64,000 bases of DNA from Pachypanchax playfairii (Eukaryota; Chordata; Actinopteri; Cyprinodontiformes; Aplocheilidae). A program made the translations under genes and the position numbers. Positions 1 through 12,800 of this stretch are shown here, piece after piece. Under the pieces are notes generated by a model. It did no database searches, was not told the origin of the DNA, and saw only the letters and a list, made by a program, of their open reading frames with translations. The stretch lies in NCBI GenBank assembly GCA_006937955.1, contig SSNP01000044.1, positions 3,551,914 to 3,615,913 on the forward strand, in the 5' to 3' direction. How positions within the stretch are numbered: the stretch's first letter is position 1; every line of letters begins with the position of its first letter.

Positions 1-189
1 CTGGAAGAGATTTAGGGAAACTTTAAATGCAAAAATTCAGAGTCCACTGATTTCCTGTCTGTCTTCCTGACTGAAGGTTTCTGGACTCTGATCACAACAC
101 AAACCTACACCAGTACTTTACCAGTCGAGCAATAGAGCCCAGATAAAGAGTCCACAACTGTTATGATGTAACAGTCCAGGAGATGAAAG

Positions 190-960
190 AATATTTTGCT
201 CTCTTTTTGTGTATGAGCCTGGTGGAAAAACCAGAGCTGGAGGATTACTGGGTTGGCTTTGGTCAAAATTCCCACTTGGAAAAGTGATGACCAGGACTAG
301 ATTTCAATCCATTCCATCTTTCCTGCACTTAACCAACAATGAGGAGCATGTTGTTGAGAGGAGGCAGCCAGGCTACGACAGACTCCTTAAGGTGCATCCA
401 GTGCTAGAGACCATCATTCTATGTTTCAAAGAGGTTTATGGTCCATTCAAGGAGCTGTTATTGAATGAGATGACCACTACTTTCAAAGGAAGGTTCACAA
501 CCCAAACAAACCTGATAAATATGACAACAAAGTATTAGTTCTAACTGAGGCCAAATCAGGTTTTATGTTGCGATGGTCCTTGTAATCTAGACCACATGCT
601 GACCAGGATGCTGAGGGACTAGGAGCCACTCATCTTCTTGTGTGTGACCTGATGGCCCCACACACAGGAAAGGAGCATGTGATGTACATGGACAGTTACT
701 ACTATTCACCTGTCATTGCAAAGGAGCTGCTAATTTCAACACTGGGTTTTTATGGGACTGTGAACTGGAACATGCCAAGAGGTCTGAGACCAGCCCATTT
801 ACCACCGAAGAAGAGAGATGACCCAGCTGTTCATGAGGAACAACAAACTGCTGGCTTGTGAGATGCATGACACGAAGCATGTGACTGTTCTGTCATTGAT
901 CCACAGAAACGGTGTGTTCAGAAAAGGATCCAAGGCTGTAAGGCTGTATTCACACCTAAT
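190..960 (+). pseudogene. piggyBac-type transposase remnant (PGBD-like)
   Basis: Broken coding sequence in more than one frame. Frame pieces at 209-538 and 640-861, plus 818-930, read in the order expected of a piggyBac (DDE_Tnp_1_7) transposase core: a block like RFxxIxxFLHLTNN, then NEMTTTFKGRF (usual family form is DExMxxFKGR), then a GKEHVMYMDSYYYSP block (family form HxVxxDNYFTS), then TVLSLIHRN. Stops and frame changes separate the pieces, and the second catalytic block reads MDSYYY. The left end may lie outside the window. I see no intact terminal repeats. Family assignment is from motif order recalled from the family; the break pattern is seen directly. Confidence 0.6.
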
Positions 961-2245
961 AGTTCGGTGGACTCGGTTCGATTGGGAACCAAAATTGCAA
1001 CAATAGCTACGTTTACATGCGCCAAATTTCCCCAATCTGATTAAAATCTTGGTCGATCGGAATTCCCAAATCCCTGTTTACATGGACACTAACTGAAATG
1101 ATCTGATCATGCCATGAGTACACATGCACCAAGCACTCAATCAGGTTAAATGAGTTGAGCATGCGCACAGCGAGTTGTCTTTCCGGGGGAAGAAAAAAAA
1201 GTAAACAAACTCCGTCCTTTCTGCACGTCTTTCCCGCCCCATCGTGTGCTCGAGCTGACTCACGTTTTCCCCAATATGGACCTTCTGCGGGTGATTACCT
1301 TTATGTTTGGGTTTTTACTGGTCGCATTAACCAAGCTAGAGGCTGAATACATATTACTACTGCTCCTCCACCACAGGAGAGGAGAGCAGGATGACAGGAT
1401 GACTGCACCAGCAGACCACTTCTGTTTACTTCCCGCTATGTTTTCTACTTGGGTCTGCGAAAGCAGAAAGACGTCACGCTGAACTTGTACGCATGCGCAG
1501 TGGGCTCTTTTCAGCCTTTCTTTCCGAATGGGTGTGTACATGCACGTCTATCCGAATGAAGATCGGACAAAACCACCCCTCTCGATCGGAAGTAAATTTC
1601 TTTCGGATCAGGCTGCATCGGATCAAAACATTCTGATTGACATGTTTACATGACGTATTTTTTATCCGATTGGGCGTTTATTCCGATTAAATGTGCCCAT
1701 GTAAACGTAGCTATTGTTGCTGTTTTTAGTTGGTGCGGTTTGGATTCACACTGCACTCTATGAACAGAACCAAATAACCTTTGGCGCATGTTACATGGTG
1801 GCGCTGTAGAGTTACTGCACTTCCTGGCGCTGCCGTGGGAGAGTGAAACATAAACAAACATGGAGTAGCAGCAGATTCTGGTGGTTTTGGGATCTTTTAT
1901 GTTTAGTGAATGTACCAGATCAATATTCTGCAGCACTGGACTCAGAATGAGCAGATAACAAGACAGAAGACTACACGAGGAGGCTGAGAAGGCTACACAA
2001 TATTGTCCACTTCCTGCTTTTGGTGCGGTCCCGGTGAAGTTGCGTTCACACATGCAATCGAACCGCACCAGAGTTTGTTTCAATCAAACGAAGACCCTCG
2101 TTTTTAGGCAGACTAGAGTTTGATTGTTTGGTCCGAATCAGAGTTCGGTTGTCCGTTCACACCTCCCCAAACGAACTGGACTTTCTGTGCAAACAAACTA
2201 GAGTTTGATTCAAGCAAACTAAACAGGGCTGGTGTGAATGCGCCC
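942..2245. mobile_element. PIF/Harbinger-like non-autonomous element, interrupted by another element
   Basis: The left end reads GGCTGTATTCACACC and the right end is its near inverted complement (GGTGTGAATGCGCCC). Both ends are flanked by TAA (939-941 and 2246-2248), the 3-bp target duplication typical of Harbinger elements. The body holds no open transposase. It contains repeated variants of a gttcggt/aaacgaac motif and is split by a second terminal-inverted-repeat element at 997-1720. The superfamily is inferred only from the duplication length and end type. Confidence 0.5.
997..1720. mobile_element. Non-autonomous TIR transposon nested in the 942-2245 element
   Basis: Starts GCAACAATAGCTACGTTTAC and ends with its exact inverted complement; the match runs through about 23-24 bp. 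The interior carries several gatcgga/ccgat motifs and no transposase-like frame. It interrupts the surrounding Harbinger-like element, so it inserted later. I could not read an unambiguous target-site duplication, so the superfamily is left open (hAT or Kolobok-type are possibilities). Confidence 0.6.
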
Positions 2246-2337
2246 TAAGGGTGTGTGTGTGTGTGTATAAACCCATCTCTTTCCACATCAATCTAATGAT
2301 TTCTCTCATTTACACAATTGCTTCATCTCTCACTGTT

Positions 2338-3542
2338 TTAAAGATCCCATATTATGCACTTTTCACACAATCTGAATCATTCCTTTACATCTCAATGACA
2401 TGTAAAAACCATTCATTGTTTAAATTGGCTCTTTTTGAAAGTTCAGCTGTTGTTCCCAATCTAGTCTCATCTCACCTCAGTTTGAAATGCTCTGTTTCAG
2501 GTGGGCAGGGCAGTTGGGAACCTAGTAACTCTAAGCCCTGCCCATTTCTTTTCTCTGCACGCGTTCGTGAGACATCAGAGATTTCAGCAGTGCTGGCAAA
2601 CAAACAGCTGATTACACTTCAATCAATGATAAACAAGTGTTCCAGTGCCAGTAAATTGACTTAAAATGTAATTAAAAACTTTGGACTGAGGAACTTTGAG
2701 CCTGAAGACTCCAACAGCACGTTATTGAAAGGTTAGTCTGACATTTACTCATGTATCTGTGTTGTTTTGCTGCGTCTGGTAGAGATGCGGTTCTTCAAGT
2801 TTACCAGTTTGACCCAGAAAGAGATGGAATGGTGTTAGCTCTTCTTAAGGAGCAGCTGGGCTCCGGTAAAAGATTTAGCTCTTTATTAGCAACAGCTTGG
2901 TTCTGGTAAGTGTTAGCTCTTCATTAGCAGCAGCTCAGCTCCGGTAAAGGTGTTAGCTCTTTATTAGCAACAGCTCGGCTCTGGTAACAGTGTTAGCTCT
3001 TTATTAGCAACAGCTCGGCTCTGGTAACAGTGTTAGCTCTTTATTAGCAACAGCTCGGCTCCAGTCAAGGTGTTAGCTCTTTATTAGCAGCAGCTCGGCT
3101 CTGGTCATTTTTGCCAACTGTAGCAGGGACACTACTATCATAAATAAATTCCACCCATGCCACTCTTCTATCCTCTTCATCTGGGACCTGATGAAGTGGT
3201 TTGTGTTCTTCAGAGCATTTTGAGTGGGTGAGTTTCCTAATCTGAACCAGTGGTTTAGAACCTGCCCGAGGAAGTTACTGCTGTATGTAGTGGGTGGAGA
3301 AAGTTCTCGGAGGGTGTGTGAACCCCCTCAGAGCACAACCCTCTCCCGGCTTGTGACGTAGAAAGCCGGGACACTTTTGAACAGCTCACTTATTACCACA
3401 AATTCAGAAACCCCTATCTCACTCAAAAAAGCAGCGATGATTCTTGTTCCTACTTTTTATGTGTGTTTATGCACCACAGACACACAATAACACCCCAAAT
3501 CCCAGAAAAAGGGAAATGTTCATAATAAGGGATGACCTTTAA
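2338..3542. mobile_element. TTAA-flanked non-autonomous element containing a minisatellite
   Basis: Left boundary TTAAAGATCCCATATTATG and right boundary CATAATAAGGGATGACCTTTAA form imperfect inverted ends, each closing on TTAA. That is the target preference of piggyBac-type elements. No transposase frame is present. The centre holds the 40-bp tandem repeat at 2833-3105. The ends are imperfect, so this is a moderate call. Confidence 0.45.
2833..3105. repeat. 40-bp minisatellite, about 7 units
   Basis: Tandem units of 40 bp, each beginning TGTTAGCTCTTTATTAGCA and ending around GCTCTGGTAA. The middle units are nearly identical and the outer units diverge. It lies inside the TTAA-flanked element and left of the last visible pik3r5 exon, so it is probably intronic. 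Confidence 0.85.
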
Positions 3543-3739
3543 GCATATTTTGAAAATATGTTGTACAAAAATCTGAATTTGTTGCAAAAACTCTGGTGGT
3601 TAAAGGTTTAAGCTTCAAATAATAATTAGTATACAGAAAACAAAACATGTCTAAAGCAGTAAGAATATGAAGCACTTCTCTGGGTCAAACACATAAAAAT
3701 TACATATTTAAAGTGATAGAGTAGCAAATGAAAACATAC

Positions 3740-3833
3740 TCAGCTCCTCAGGGTTCTTGCATGCTTTGATTAAGTTCACTGAAGTACAAACTTTGGTTTC
3801 TTTTTTCCACTGGCTTCTTCCACTAATAACCAC
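3740..3833 (-). CDS. pik3r5: pik3r5 coding exon 14 (last one visible)
   Basis: 94 bases, acceptor ctccttcag, donor gtatgt. Encodes VVISGRSQWKKETKVCTSVN then LIKACKNPEEL plus one base, matching human AISGRSRWSNLEKVCTSVNLNKACRKQEEL. It ends in phase 1, so at least one further coding exon must follow. I read positions 1-3739 for the next human blocks (KVDKVQIIGSN, CPFAVCLDQDE) and did not find them. Confidence 0.92.
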
Positions 3834-6800
3834 CTGAAGGAGAGAGAAATGAAGATATGATTATTGCTGATTAATAGACACCTGAACACTTAAAACTGAG
3901 GAAACGGTGTAACTGAAGGTTCTAAAGTCTGAGTCGTTTCTGTGGCAGCTCTGGGATATCCACTAAATATGTGTCAGTTCTCACTCTGTTCAACACTCAG
4001 TGTAAATATCATTTAGATTTTTTCTTTTCTTTTTGTCAAAGAAAATTACTACCTCATGCAGATTTGCACTAGGCAAAATTGCACGTTTCTGTCTTGTCTC
4101 GTCCAATACTCCTGCAATAACTTGAACCCGCACACTGTACTTTAAACCAATTGCACATGTTTACTTTGTATCATTGCACTGTATTGTTTTAATGTCCTGT
4201 TCCGTTTGGTGTACTGATAGTTTACTTAAAAATAGAGCCACCTAGTTTAGTTAGTTTAGTTGAATATTAATTATTTGTAACTTCTTGTTTTTACCAATTT
4301 CTTTCTTTACTAATGCACCACGGAGGGTCTGTGTGAAACGGCATTTCAATACAATGTATACAGTGTATATTGTTGTATTGACAATAAACGATTCTTGAAT
4401 CTTGAATTGAATGATGATTATTACATTAGATATATTAACTTTTACCACAAGGGGGCACTGGGACTGAGTTTTGGCTTCATGATCAAATGTTACCAAATTT
4501 AGACATACTGTATAACAACTTCTTTAAACAGAACGGCAGAAACAATAAACATTTCATGAAAATTCAGTGCAATCAAAGATACAGAAATAGATTATAATAA
4601 AAAAAATGTGTTTATGTATTTGTAACAACAGTTTTGTTACATAGTTTTGGAGATTTTCTTGGTGTGACACTTAATTTCTGATGTACCTTCTCTTTAGTGT
4701 CGAGAAGTAACTCTAACTAAAAACATCTGAACTCCATTAAAAGAAAAGAATCACAAAATGTTCAGAAGTGATATTGGAGGACGTTCTTGTGAAAGCATTA
4801 CATATTCTCATAACAGCTTTAAATGCATGTTTTTAATTCTTACACTGTTGTACACCAACTCCAGAGTTAAAGGCACAGCTTCTCGGTCACCATCAATGCC
4901 AAAGCGTTTACTTGCAGCACCTAAATAACATGCAAAAAGAGTAACAGTTTGGTAACACCATGAAAAAAAGGAAACAGTAAAAACTAAACAGGAAAGTAAT
5001 TTCTATGGCAACTGAAAAAAGTTTTTCCCCGAACTTCTACTTCTGCTATAGGAAATTAAAAATCAGAAGTACAAATAGTGGTGACAAGTGAAACCAGGAA
5101 AGTAGAAGTAAAGTGAATCATGTTATAGAAACAGCAGTTGTGCTTCTTCCATAATTATAGTTCACTCTCAACCTCATAATAACCAATGTAACAGCAATGT
5201 GTACAGATTGGTAGGGTGTGTGTGCTGCTCACCCATGGCCTTGATGGCTCGCGTTCCTGCGGTGTGGCCCAGCTCGAGGGAGTGGATGAACACCTCAGTC
5301 CTCCTCTCTCCACTAGCCAACGTCAGCTGTAAAAACCATTAATCATGAATCACTCCTTTATTCACAGTGTCGTTCCAGAGGAAAGAATAAAGCTGTTATG
5401 ATGGGAAACACATCATGACTTAGCTGTTTGTGAATTCTGGATATAAAAGATGTCTTACTGTACCTCAGCATGATAAAGCTGGATTAGTGCTGGCCGAGCA
5501 GCGTAGCGGCAGTAGTACAGCACTAAGTCTGCAAGGATGGGAAGGCGCTGCTCATATGAACTATCATAGGACTCAGACTCAGTTTTTGAGGTTTGCTGCA
5601 AAAACAAAAAATCATTAATAAATTATATATCACTATATATTTATCTCACAGGAGAAATTAGATGTTGTAGTTACAATTTTTTCCTTTACAGAGTTATTAT
5701 AGAGGGTTCAAGCTGTGGATAGGAACACTGAGAAATAGAGGTACGAGACAAGAACATTTTTGTACCTATAGGTAAATTTTTTTTTAAATGTCCCCCCAAA
5801 AGTACAATATTGGTCTTTAAAAGGTCAGAAATGCCCCTTAGAGGGTTCAAATTGATATAAAGTACAAATTTGTACAATTTCAACTGCACCTGCAACCCTG
5901 GCCAAGGCTGGTTAATCTCCATTTTATTAAGTTTCATCCATCACCCAGCGACAGGAAGTTGTACCCTTCTTGTCACTGGGGGTGTACCCCGTAGTCCGGG
6001 TTCATTTTTGTACTTTATGAAGTTGTTCCACTAAAACAGTAAAATTATGCCATGTTTTGAAGTCTAAAACCAACATTCTGAAACATAATATTGAAAATGA
6101 TGGATGAAACTTAATAAAATAGAGATTAACCAGCCTTGACCAGGGTTGCAGGTGCAGTTGAAATGGTACAAATTTGTACTTTATATCAATTTGAACACTC
6201 TAAGGGGCATTTTTAAACTTTTAAAGACCAATATTGTACTTTTTAGGGAACATTTTAAAACAATTTACCTATAGGTACAAAAATGTTCTTGTCTCGTACC
6301 TCTATTTCTGAGAGTGAAGAATTAAATACTAAATCTGTAGTACTCTTTCTTGGCATGAAGCCATACTGCTCACTTCTGTCTTTAGTCTAGTTTTTATGAC
6401 TCTTTCCCAGAGCTTCATTGTGTGACACATCAACTTTATTCCCTTGTAGATTTCATATAAATTGACAACACATGACATCAAAAACGAGTACAGAAGCATA
6501 AATATAAAACAAACAGTAGGGATTTGACTTGTACCTGGCAGACTACGCTGGCCGGCAACGTGAGCAAGCTGAGGGTATTTCTTTTGTACCATGGGTCCAA
6601 CATGCCCAGTAGATGTGCAATGTCATTGGTGCTGTCACCGTTACTCGTGATGTTATCCTGCACGGGAGAAAGAAAGATTCTCAAACTCAAACTGCAGAAA
6701 ACACAAACATTTTCTAAACGTTTGCTTTATGGATTAACATTCTAAACATGTCTAATCAGTCAAATGTAAAGAAAGTCTTTCATCCTTTGGTGTCAAAGTA

Positions 6801-9800
6801 TTTTGAATTTAATTGGAAGTTGTTGTTTTTTTCCAGCAAGTGTCCAACCAGGTGGAAAAAATGTATTTAACATACAATTACAAATTGATGAGCAAATAAA
6901 GGAATATTGTCTGCTTTTGTAATTATATTTTAAAGTTTTTAATTTCCTGTAAAAAGTTTTAATTAAATTTGAATAAGATGACACATCAGTGCAGCTTCTT
7001 TGTGATGTACCTAAATGGATCCTCTCTGTTTTTACAGGGATTCTGTAAATAAGTGAAAGAATATTAACACTGCTAACTTCAGACACTTGTTTTACTTACA
7101 AGAGGAGAAGCTGCTATTTTTGGAGATCCAGTTTGTACCAAAGGACTAGAAGATCTTCGATGTCCTAGTCCTCCTAACAAGTCCCTCTTGACAGGCACAA
7201 AGTAGAACTGAAGTTTAAAGACTCTAGTGAGGTGTGGACACGTGCTCTCCTTCATCCTCAGGCTGCTGTAGGCTCGGGCCACCTTTCCAGCCACATGATC
7301 AGCACCAAACACCACCACCCTGAGTGTGATGTTATTTTCCTCATCACTGCTCAGAATAGGCCTCCTTCGAAAGCAGATGTGTCGGAGAGTTTGATTTTGT
7401 AGTTTGGGAAGAGGTTCAGGACTGAATAACTTGACTTGTTGGGGCAAAGAGTTAGAACGTGTTTCTCGCACCATTACAGGGTCTTTTGATTCGGAGTTAC
7501 ACAAACTCTTGGCTCGAGAAAGAACCCGAGGGTTTTTGGGTTTGGGAAAGAGTCGGTAGAAGTGCTGGCTGAGACGAGCCGAAACTTTGGTTGACTTTGA
7601 CAAACATTTTTCAGCCACAGGAGAGGATGAGATATAGTCATCAGAATCCTCATAGTAGTCACTGTCCACTCCAGAAGTGACAGAGAAGAGGGATGGACTG
7701 TAGGACTCGGATGTTACGGACAAGGTGGAGATCATGGAGTCTTTGGAGGTGGTGGACAGAGAGGAGATGGTGGAGAAAGTAGAGGCACGATAACAACCCC
7801 GGTAGTCATCAGATACTATTGAAGCTGGAGCCCCGTCATGCATCTCCTGTCTCTCCTCCTCAATGTCAATTTCTGTCAAATCATCATCATCATCAAAGTC
7901 TACCTCCCTTCCCACCATAGGTTGTCTCTTAGAGACCAAATCATCAGGTTCAGGCTCCAAAAGGGTGTTTAGAACATCTGTTTGAGTCATAACATGAAGG
8001 ATTAGATTAGTACTCAGAGTTAGAAGTTTTAAATATATTCATAAAGACAGTGTTAAGCTGTGTATGTTACCAAAGTTATCCTTCTCCCAGTGAAACACAT
8101 AGCTTTTGGCTGTAGGTAATGGTAATGTCTGAAGCATTCCTGAAAAAAAACGAAACATCTGCATCATATGAAGCTTAAATAGAAAGATTTTCAAACAAAA
8201 CTATCAAATCCAAAGATTTAAATAAATGCAACAGGACAATTTCTTGATTTCTCAGGACATTTTGCTCATTAAACAAGAATTTATTCCAATTGAAACATAA
8301 AAATAAGGACTTGCCAGCTTTTAAAGAGGCCATTTCACACAAATTTCAGGACTTTGTGGTTATTTCTTAAGTATTAACCTATAATATGAAACATTTTATA
8401 TCTACAAAGCATTGGAAACACTGATTAACAGACATTTCAGACAAAATTCGTCTGGCTTCGGGCAGCAGCTCATTAATATTCATTATTCAAATTTGCTGGA
8501 TTGGCTAACAAACCAGCCTATGAGAGCAAGATATACTGTTTCCTGCCCTGATGCACATAGCAACAGCGCACCGTGTATCTTCCTGTTTGTTACATCTTAT
8601 GCTAACAGCTTTTAGCCAGCAGCATGCTAGGTGTGGTTTCAATTGCAGGAGATGATGAATACTAACGAACAAAAGAGTTGTGATGTAACAGATACAGGCC
8701 GTTTAAACTCGGGTTTTATCACCACCTGCGTAGTTTGAGAGATAAAAACTGAAAGAGAAGTTGTTGACCTGTTTTTACACCCACTATGAAGGTAAGAACA
8801 CCTGTGGAGCTAAAATATTCAACAGAAACCTCAGAAAAACTGTTTTTAATGGAAGGGTCTCTTTAAATATCAGACAAATCCAACAACTTTGAAAAGGATG
8901 TGGTCTTATAATCTGCAAGTTTTCTTGATGTTTTTTCATATTCTCACCCTTTCCCCAAAATCTAAAGTAATATGCTTGTTTTAACCTACAAGGACCACCA
9001 TGATCTGGATAACAGAAGCATCATCCCTCTTACCATCAGACTTCCTCCCATTGGACGGAGGAATTTTCAGTGTATTCTTCAAATGCTCCAGTTCTTGACT
9101 GACATGACCGCGTGCTTTTAGTGGGTCGCTTATTAAAGCAGCCGTCTCCAAGATGTCACTCACCGAGGAAAAGATCTCCTCTAACTCCATCACACTTTTT
9201 GGCTGCAGAAGTAATACAATAACAATAAACATATGACCTTTTATTTTCTCTAAATTATGACATTGGTGTTTTCTTTGTGCTTTATACTGAATAATGAGCA
9301 GTTACTAGTTTATCTCAGAACATACCTGCAGGACTCTGTGAATGTTATGAAGAGGATACTTGGTGCCGAGCGTGGACTGGAAGGCGTGTTTAATCAGCGT
9401 GATGAGGATGTCTCTCTGAGAGTGCTGAACACAGCTGAGCTGCTCGGCCACAGCAAGAAAGTCAGCAGGAACGTCACTTGGGTTCATCAGCAGCACCGTC
9501 CTGCCAGCAGGAGACAGGAGACGTCAGTGGGATGATGTAAATGTGTGTCATGTAGAAAATGTACAAAATGATCAGATGCTGAGATTTAAAAAACAGGATG
9601 TGAGAAGGAATTTTAAACCTGATCACCTAAGGAATTAATTTGGCTGTGAGTACTAATATAAAGAACCTTGAAGCATTCTGAATCAAAGTGATGCAGAAAC
9701 ATAAATGCCAACCACAAATAAGACTTAAAAACAGAACGTGTAATTGTTGTTTTTTTGTTTTTTTTAATGAATCAGATCAGATATATTAATTGATCTGAAT

Positions 9801-12800
9801 TTAGCATGTTTAGCATTCAGTGACTTGAATTATAAATATTCTAAACTTAACAACAAAGCAGCAGGTGCAAAACGGATCTTTATTCTGAAACAAACAGGAA
9901 ACAAAACAAAAGTCATGTTTATTTCTGTCAGGCCCACAGAGAATCATTAGCTTTATAAACTCAATGTGTGCAGCACAAACTGATTATAATAGATAAACAT
10001 CTAAAACATTTAATTACATGAAGTCAGTGTAATGGTGCGTTCACACCGGCCGCTTTGTCAGCGTCAAGCAGCGTTCACAACTCTTCAAGTTTGACGCTTG
10101 AAAGTTGAAGCTTGTAACGCCTGACCTTTAAACAGAGCGCGAAGGTGGGGCTTCCTTTGTTATCAGATGTTCTGAGCTATGGCGGATCATATAGAGAATG
10201 ACTTGGCTTTATTTACTCCGTTTGTGGATACACGCCATTCTTTAGATGTGTTCTGAGTTTGAGGAGTTAAACCATTTGCTCTAGGAGCTACATATGGATG
10301 AAGTGCTTCCAGCGCTACTTCCGTCTGTGCCGCGCCCAGTTTGAAGACTTCCTGCTTCATTCAGGTATGTCACTACGATGAGACGCTCTGATTGGTTGAC
10401 ACGCCGCTTCAAGAGCGTCAAAAGTTCAGCTAGCTGAACTTCTGCATTGCTCGCGTTTCAAGCTTCAACGCCTGAAACGCTTGAAAAGCTTTGAAAGTTG
10501 ACGCTCATAACGCTCACAATGCGACGCAGAGACTCTGACGCTGATTTGACTGACTCCACCATAGACTTTACATGTAAACTTGACGCTTCTGACGTTGACG
10601 GTTGGGCCGGTGTGAACGCACCATAAGTGTCATAATGTTACTTTTCTTTAATAAACACTATATTTTGCATCAACAGTAACACATATCCAGTATATTCTAC
10701 AGTGTTCCATCTGTAGTAAATGTGGAAGTCACGTGAAGAAGGAAATATTTTGGACTTACATGATTTTGGAGCTGTTGTTAGAGAAGTTTAGGCCCTGCTC
10801 TTCTCTGACTAATCTCTGGAAGGAAATCCCTGTAAAAAAAAAAAAAGAAAAAATAAACTAAAGTTAAGTGGCTGCTGCTACCAAAACATCCAGCAGAAAT
10901 TTGAAATAATTTAACATTTAAATTTTACATTTTAACAACAAAATGCCGCTGAGTGACAACAACCCACTTTAAACCCTCCCTACACACGATGTAGCACAAA
11001 TCCATTCAGGTTATTCTAATATAAAGTCATTCAGTCTTGTGTGCTGTGCTTCCATTAGATGGTTCAGCTACATGTCACATGTAGTTCTAGTTTTGTTCAG
11101 TTTGTGCTTTTAGTACATCCACTTTCATACAATGTTACTGTGGAATGAAGAAGTGCTCAAAACACCAGAACATTTATTTTGTGTTATTTCTGTTGTTCCT
11201 TAACGAGCCCTTTAAGGGACATGGCTGGAGAAAATCATTTTTTTGGTTTTTCGTGCACACCACTTACTATCTCGTGCCGACCAGTTACTATCTCGTGCGC
11301 ACCAGTTAGTATCTCGTGTGGACCAGTTAGTACCTCGTGCGCACCAGCATCTCATGCAGACCACTTACTATCTCGTGCGCAACCAGTTAGCATCTCATGC
11401 AGACCACTTACTATCTCGTGCGCAACCAGTTAGCATCTCGTGCAGACCACTTACTATCTCGTGCGCACCAGTTAGTATCTCGTGCGCACCAGTTAGTATC
11501 TCGTACGCACCAGTTACTATCTTGTGCGCACCAGTTAGTATCTCGTGCGCACCAGTTAGCATCTCGTGCAGACCACTTACTATCTCGTGCCGACCAGTTG
11601 CTATCTCGTGCGCACCAGTTACTATCTCATGCGCACCAGTTAGTATCTCATGCTCACCATATACTTTACTAACTGGTCCGCACGAGATACTAACTGGTGC
11701 GCACAAGATAGTAACTGGTGCGTACAAGATACTAACTGGTGCGCACGAGATAGTAACTGGTGCGTACAAGATACTAACTGGTGCGCACGAGATAGTAACT
11801 GGTGCGTACAAGATACTAACTGGTGCGCACGAGATACTAACTGGTGCGCACAAGATAGTAACTGGTGCGTACAAGATACTAACTGGTGTGCACGAGATAG
11901 TAACTGGTGCGTACAAGATACTAACTGGTGCCCTAACAAAAACTTGAAATATGGTTCAGTCTGACTTTAGTAAAGCTTACTGTTAGTAAATAAGTACTTA
12001 CATAAACAAAGAGATTACTCATATAATAATTTCAGATTTACCGGGGGCCTTGATCTCCAGCTGTAGTGTGGAGAGAAGCTCCTTGCACACACTGCAGTAA
12101 GGTTCAGGCCATGTGAGGAAGCTGTAAAACACCTCCATAGCTTCCTCTAGCAGCTCTATGTCTGGAGGACAGTACGGCGTCTGCAACCACAAACTAATTA
12201 TAACACCTGTTACATCTAACATCATTTTACACATAAAGGAGATTTATTTTATTCAGAGAACAGCTGACGGGGTAAATACAGTGGGGCAAAAAAGTATTTA
12301 GTCAGCCACCAATTGTGTAAGTTCTCCCACTTAAAAAGATCAGAGAGGCCTGTAATTTTCATCATAGGTATACCTCAACTATGAGAGACAAAATGAGGAA
12401 AAAAAATCCAGAAAATCACATTGTCTGACTTTTAAAGAATTTATTTGCAAATTATGGTGGAAAATAAGTATTTGGTCACCTACAAACAAGTAAGATTTCT
12501 GGCTTTCACAGACCTGTAACTTCTTTAAGAGGCTCCTCGGTCCTCCACTCGTTACCTGTATTAATGGCACCTGTGTGAACTCGTTATCTGTATAAAAGAC
12601 ACCTGTCCACAACTTCAAACAGTCACGCTCCAAACTCCACTATGGCCAAGACCAAAGAGCTGTCAAAGGACACCAGAAACAAAATTGTAGACCTTCACCA
12701 GGCTGGGAAGACTGAATCTGCAATAGGTAAGCAGCTTGGTGTGAAGAAATCAACTGTGGGAGCAATTATTAGAAAATGGAAGACATACAAGACCACTGAT

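Noticed and set aside
1..3739. pik3r5 terminal exons
   Set aside because: Read for the conserved C-terminal blocks on the minus strand; only transposon and minisatellite sequence found.
11251..11932. CRISPR-like array
   Set aside because: Units are contiguous with no unique spacers, the array inverts, and the setting is a vertebrate intron.
11243..11947. 234-codon plus-strand ORF and a 173-codon minus-strand ORF with 7-residue repeats
   Set aside because: By-product of a 21-bp repeat without stops: open frames occur on both strands and in several frames, with no codon bias, splice support or family match.
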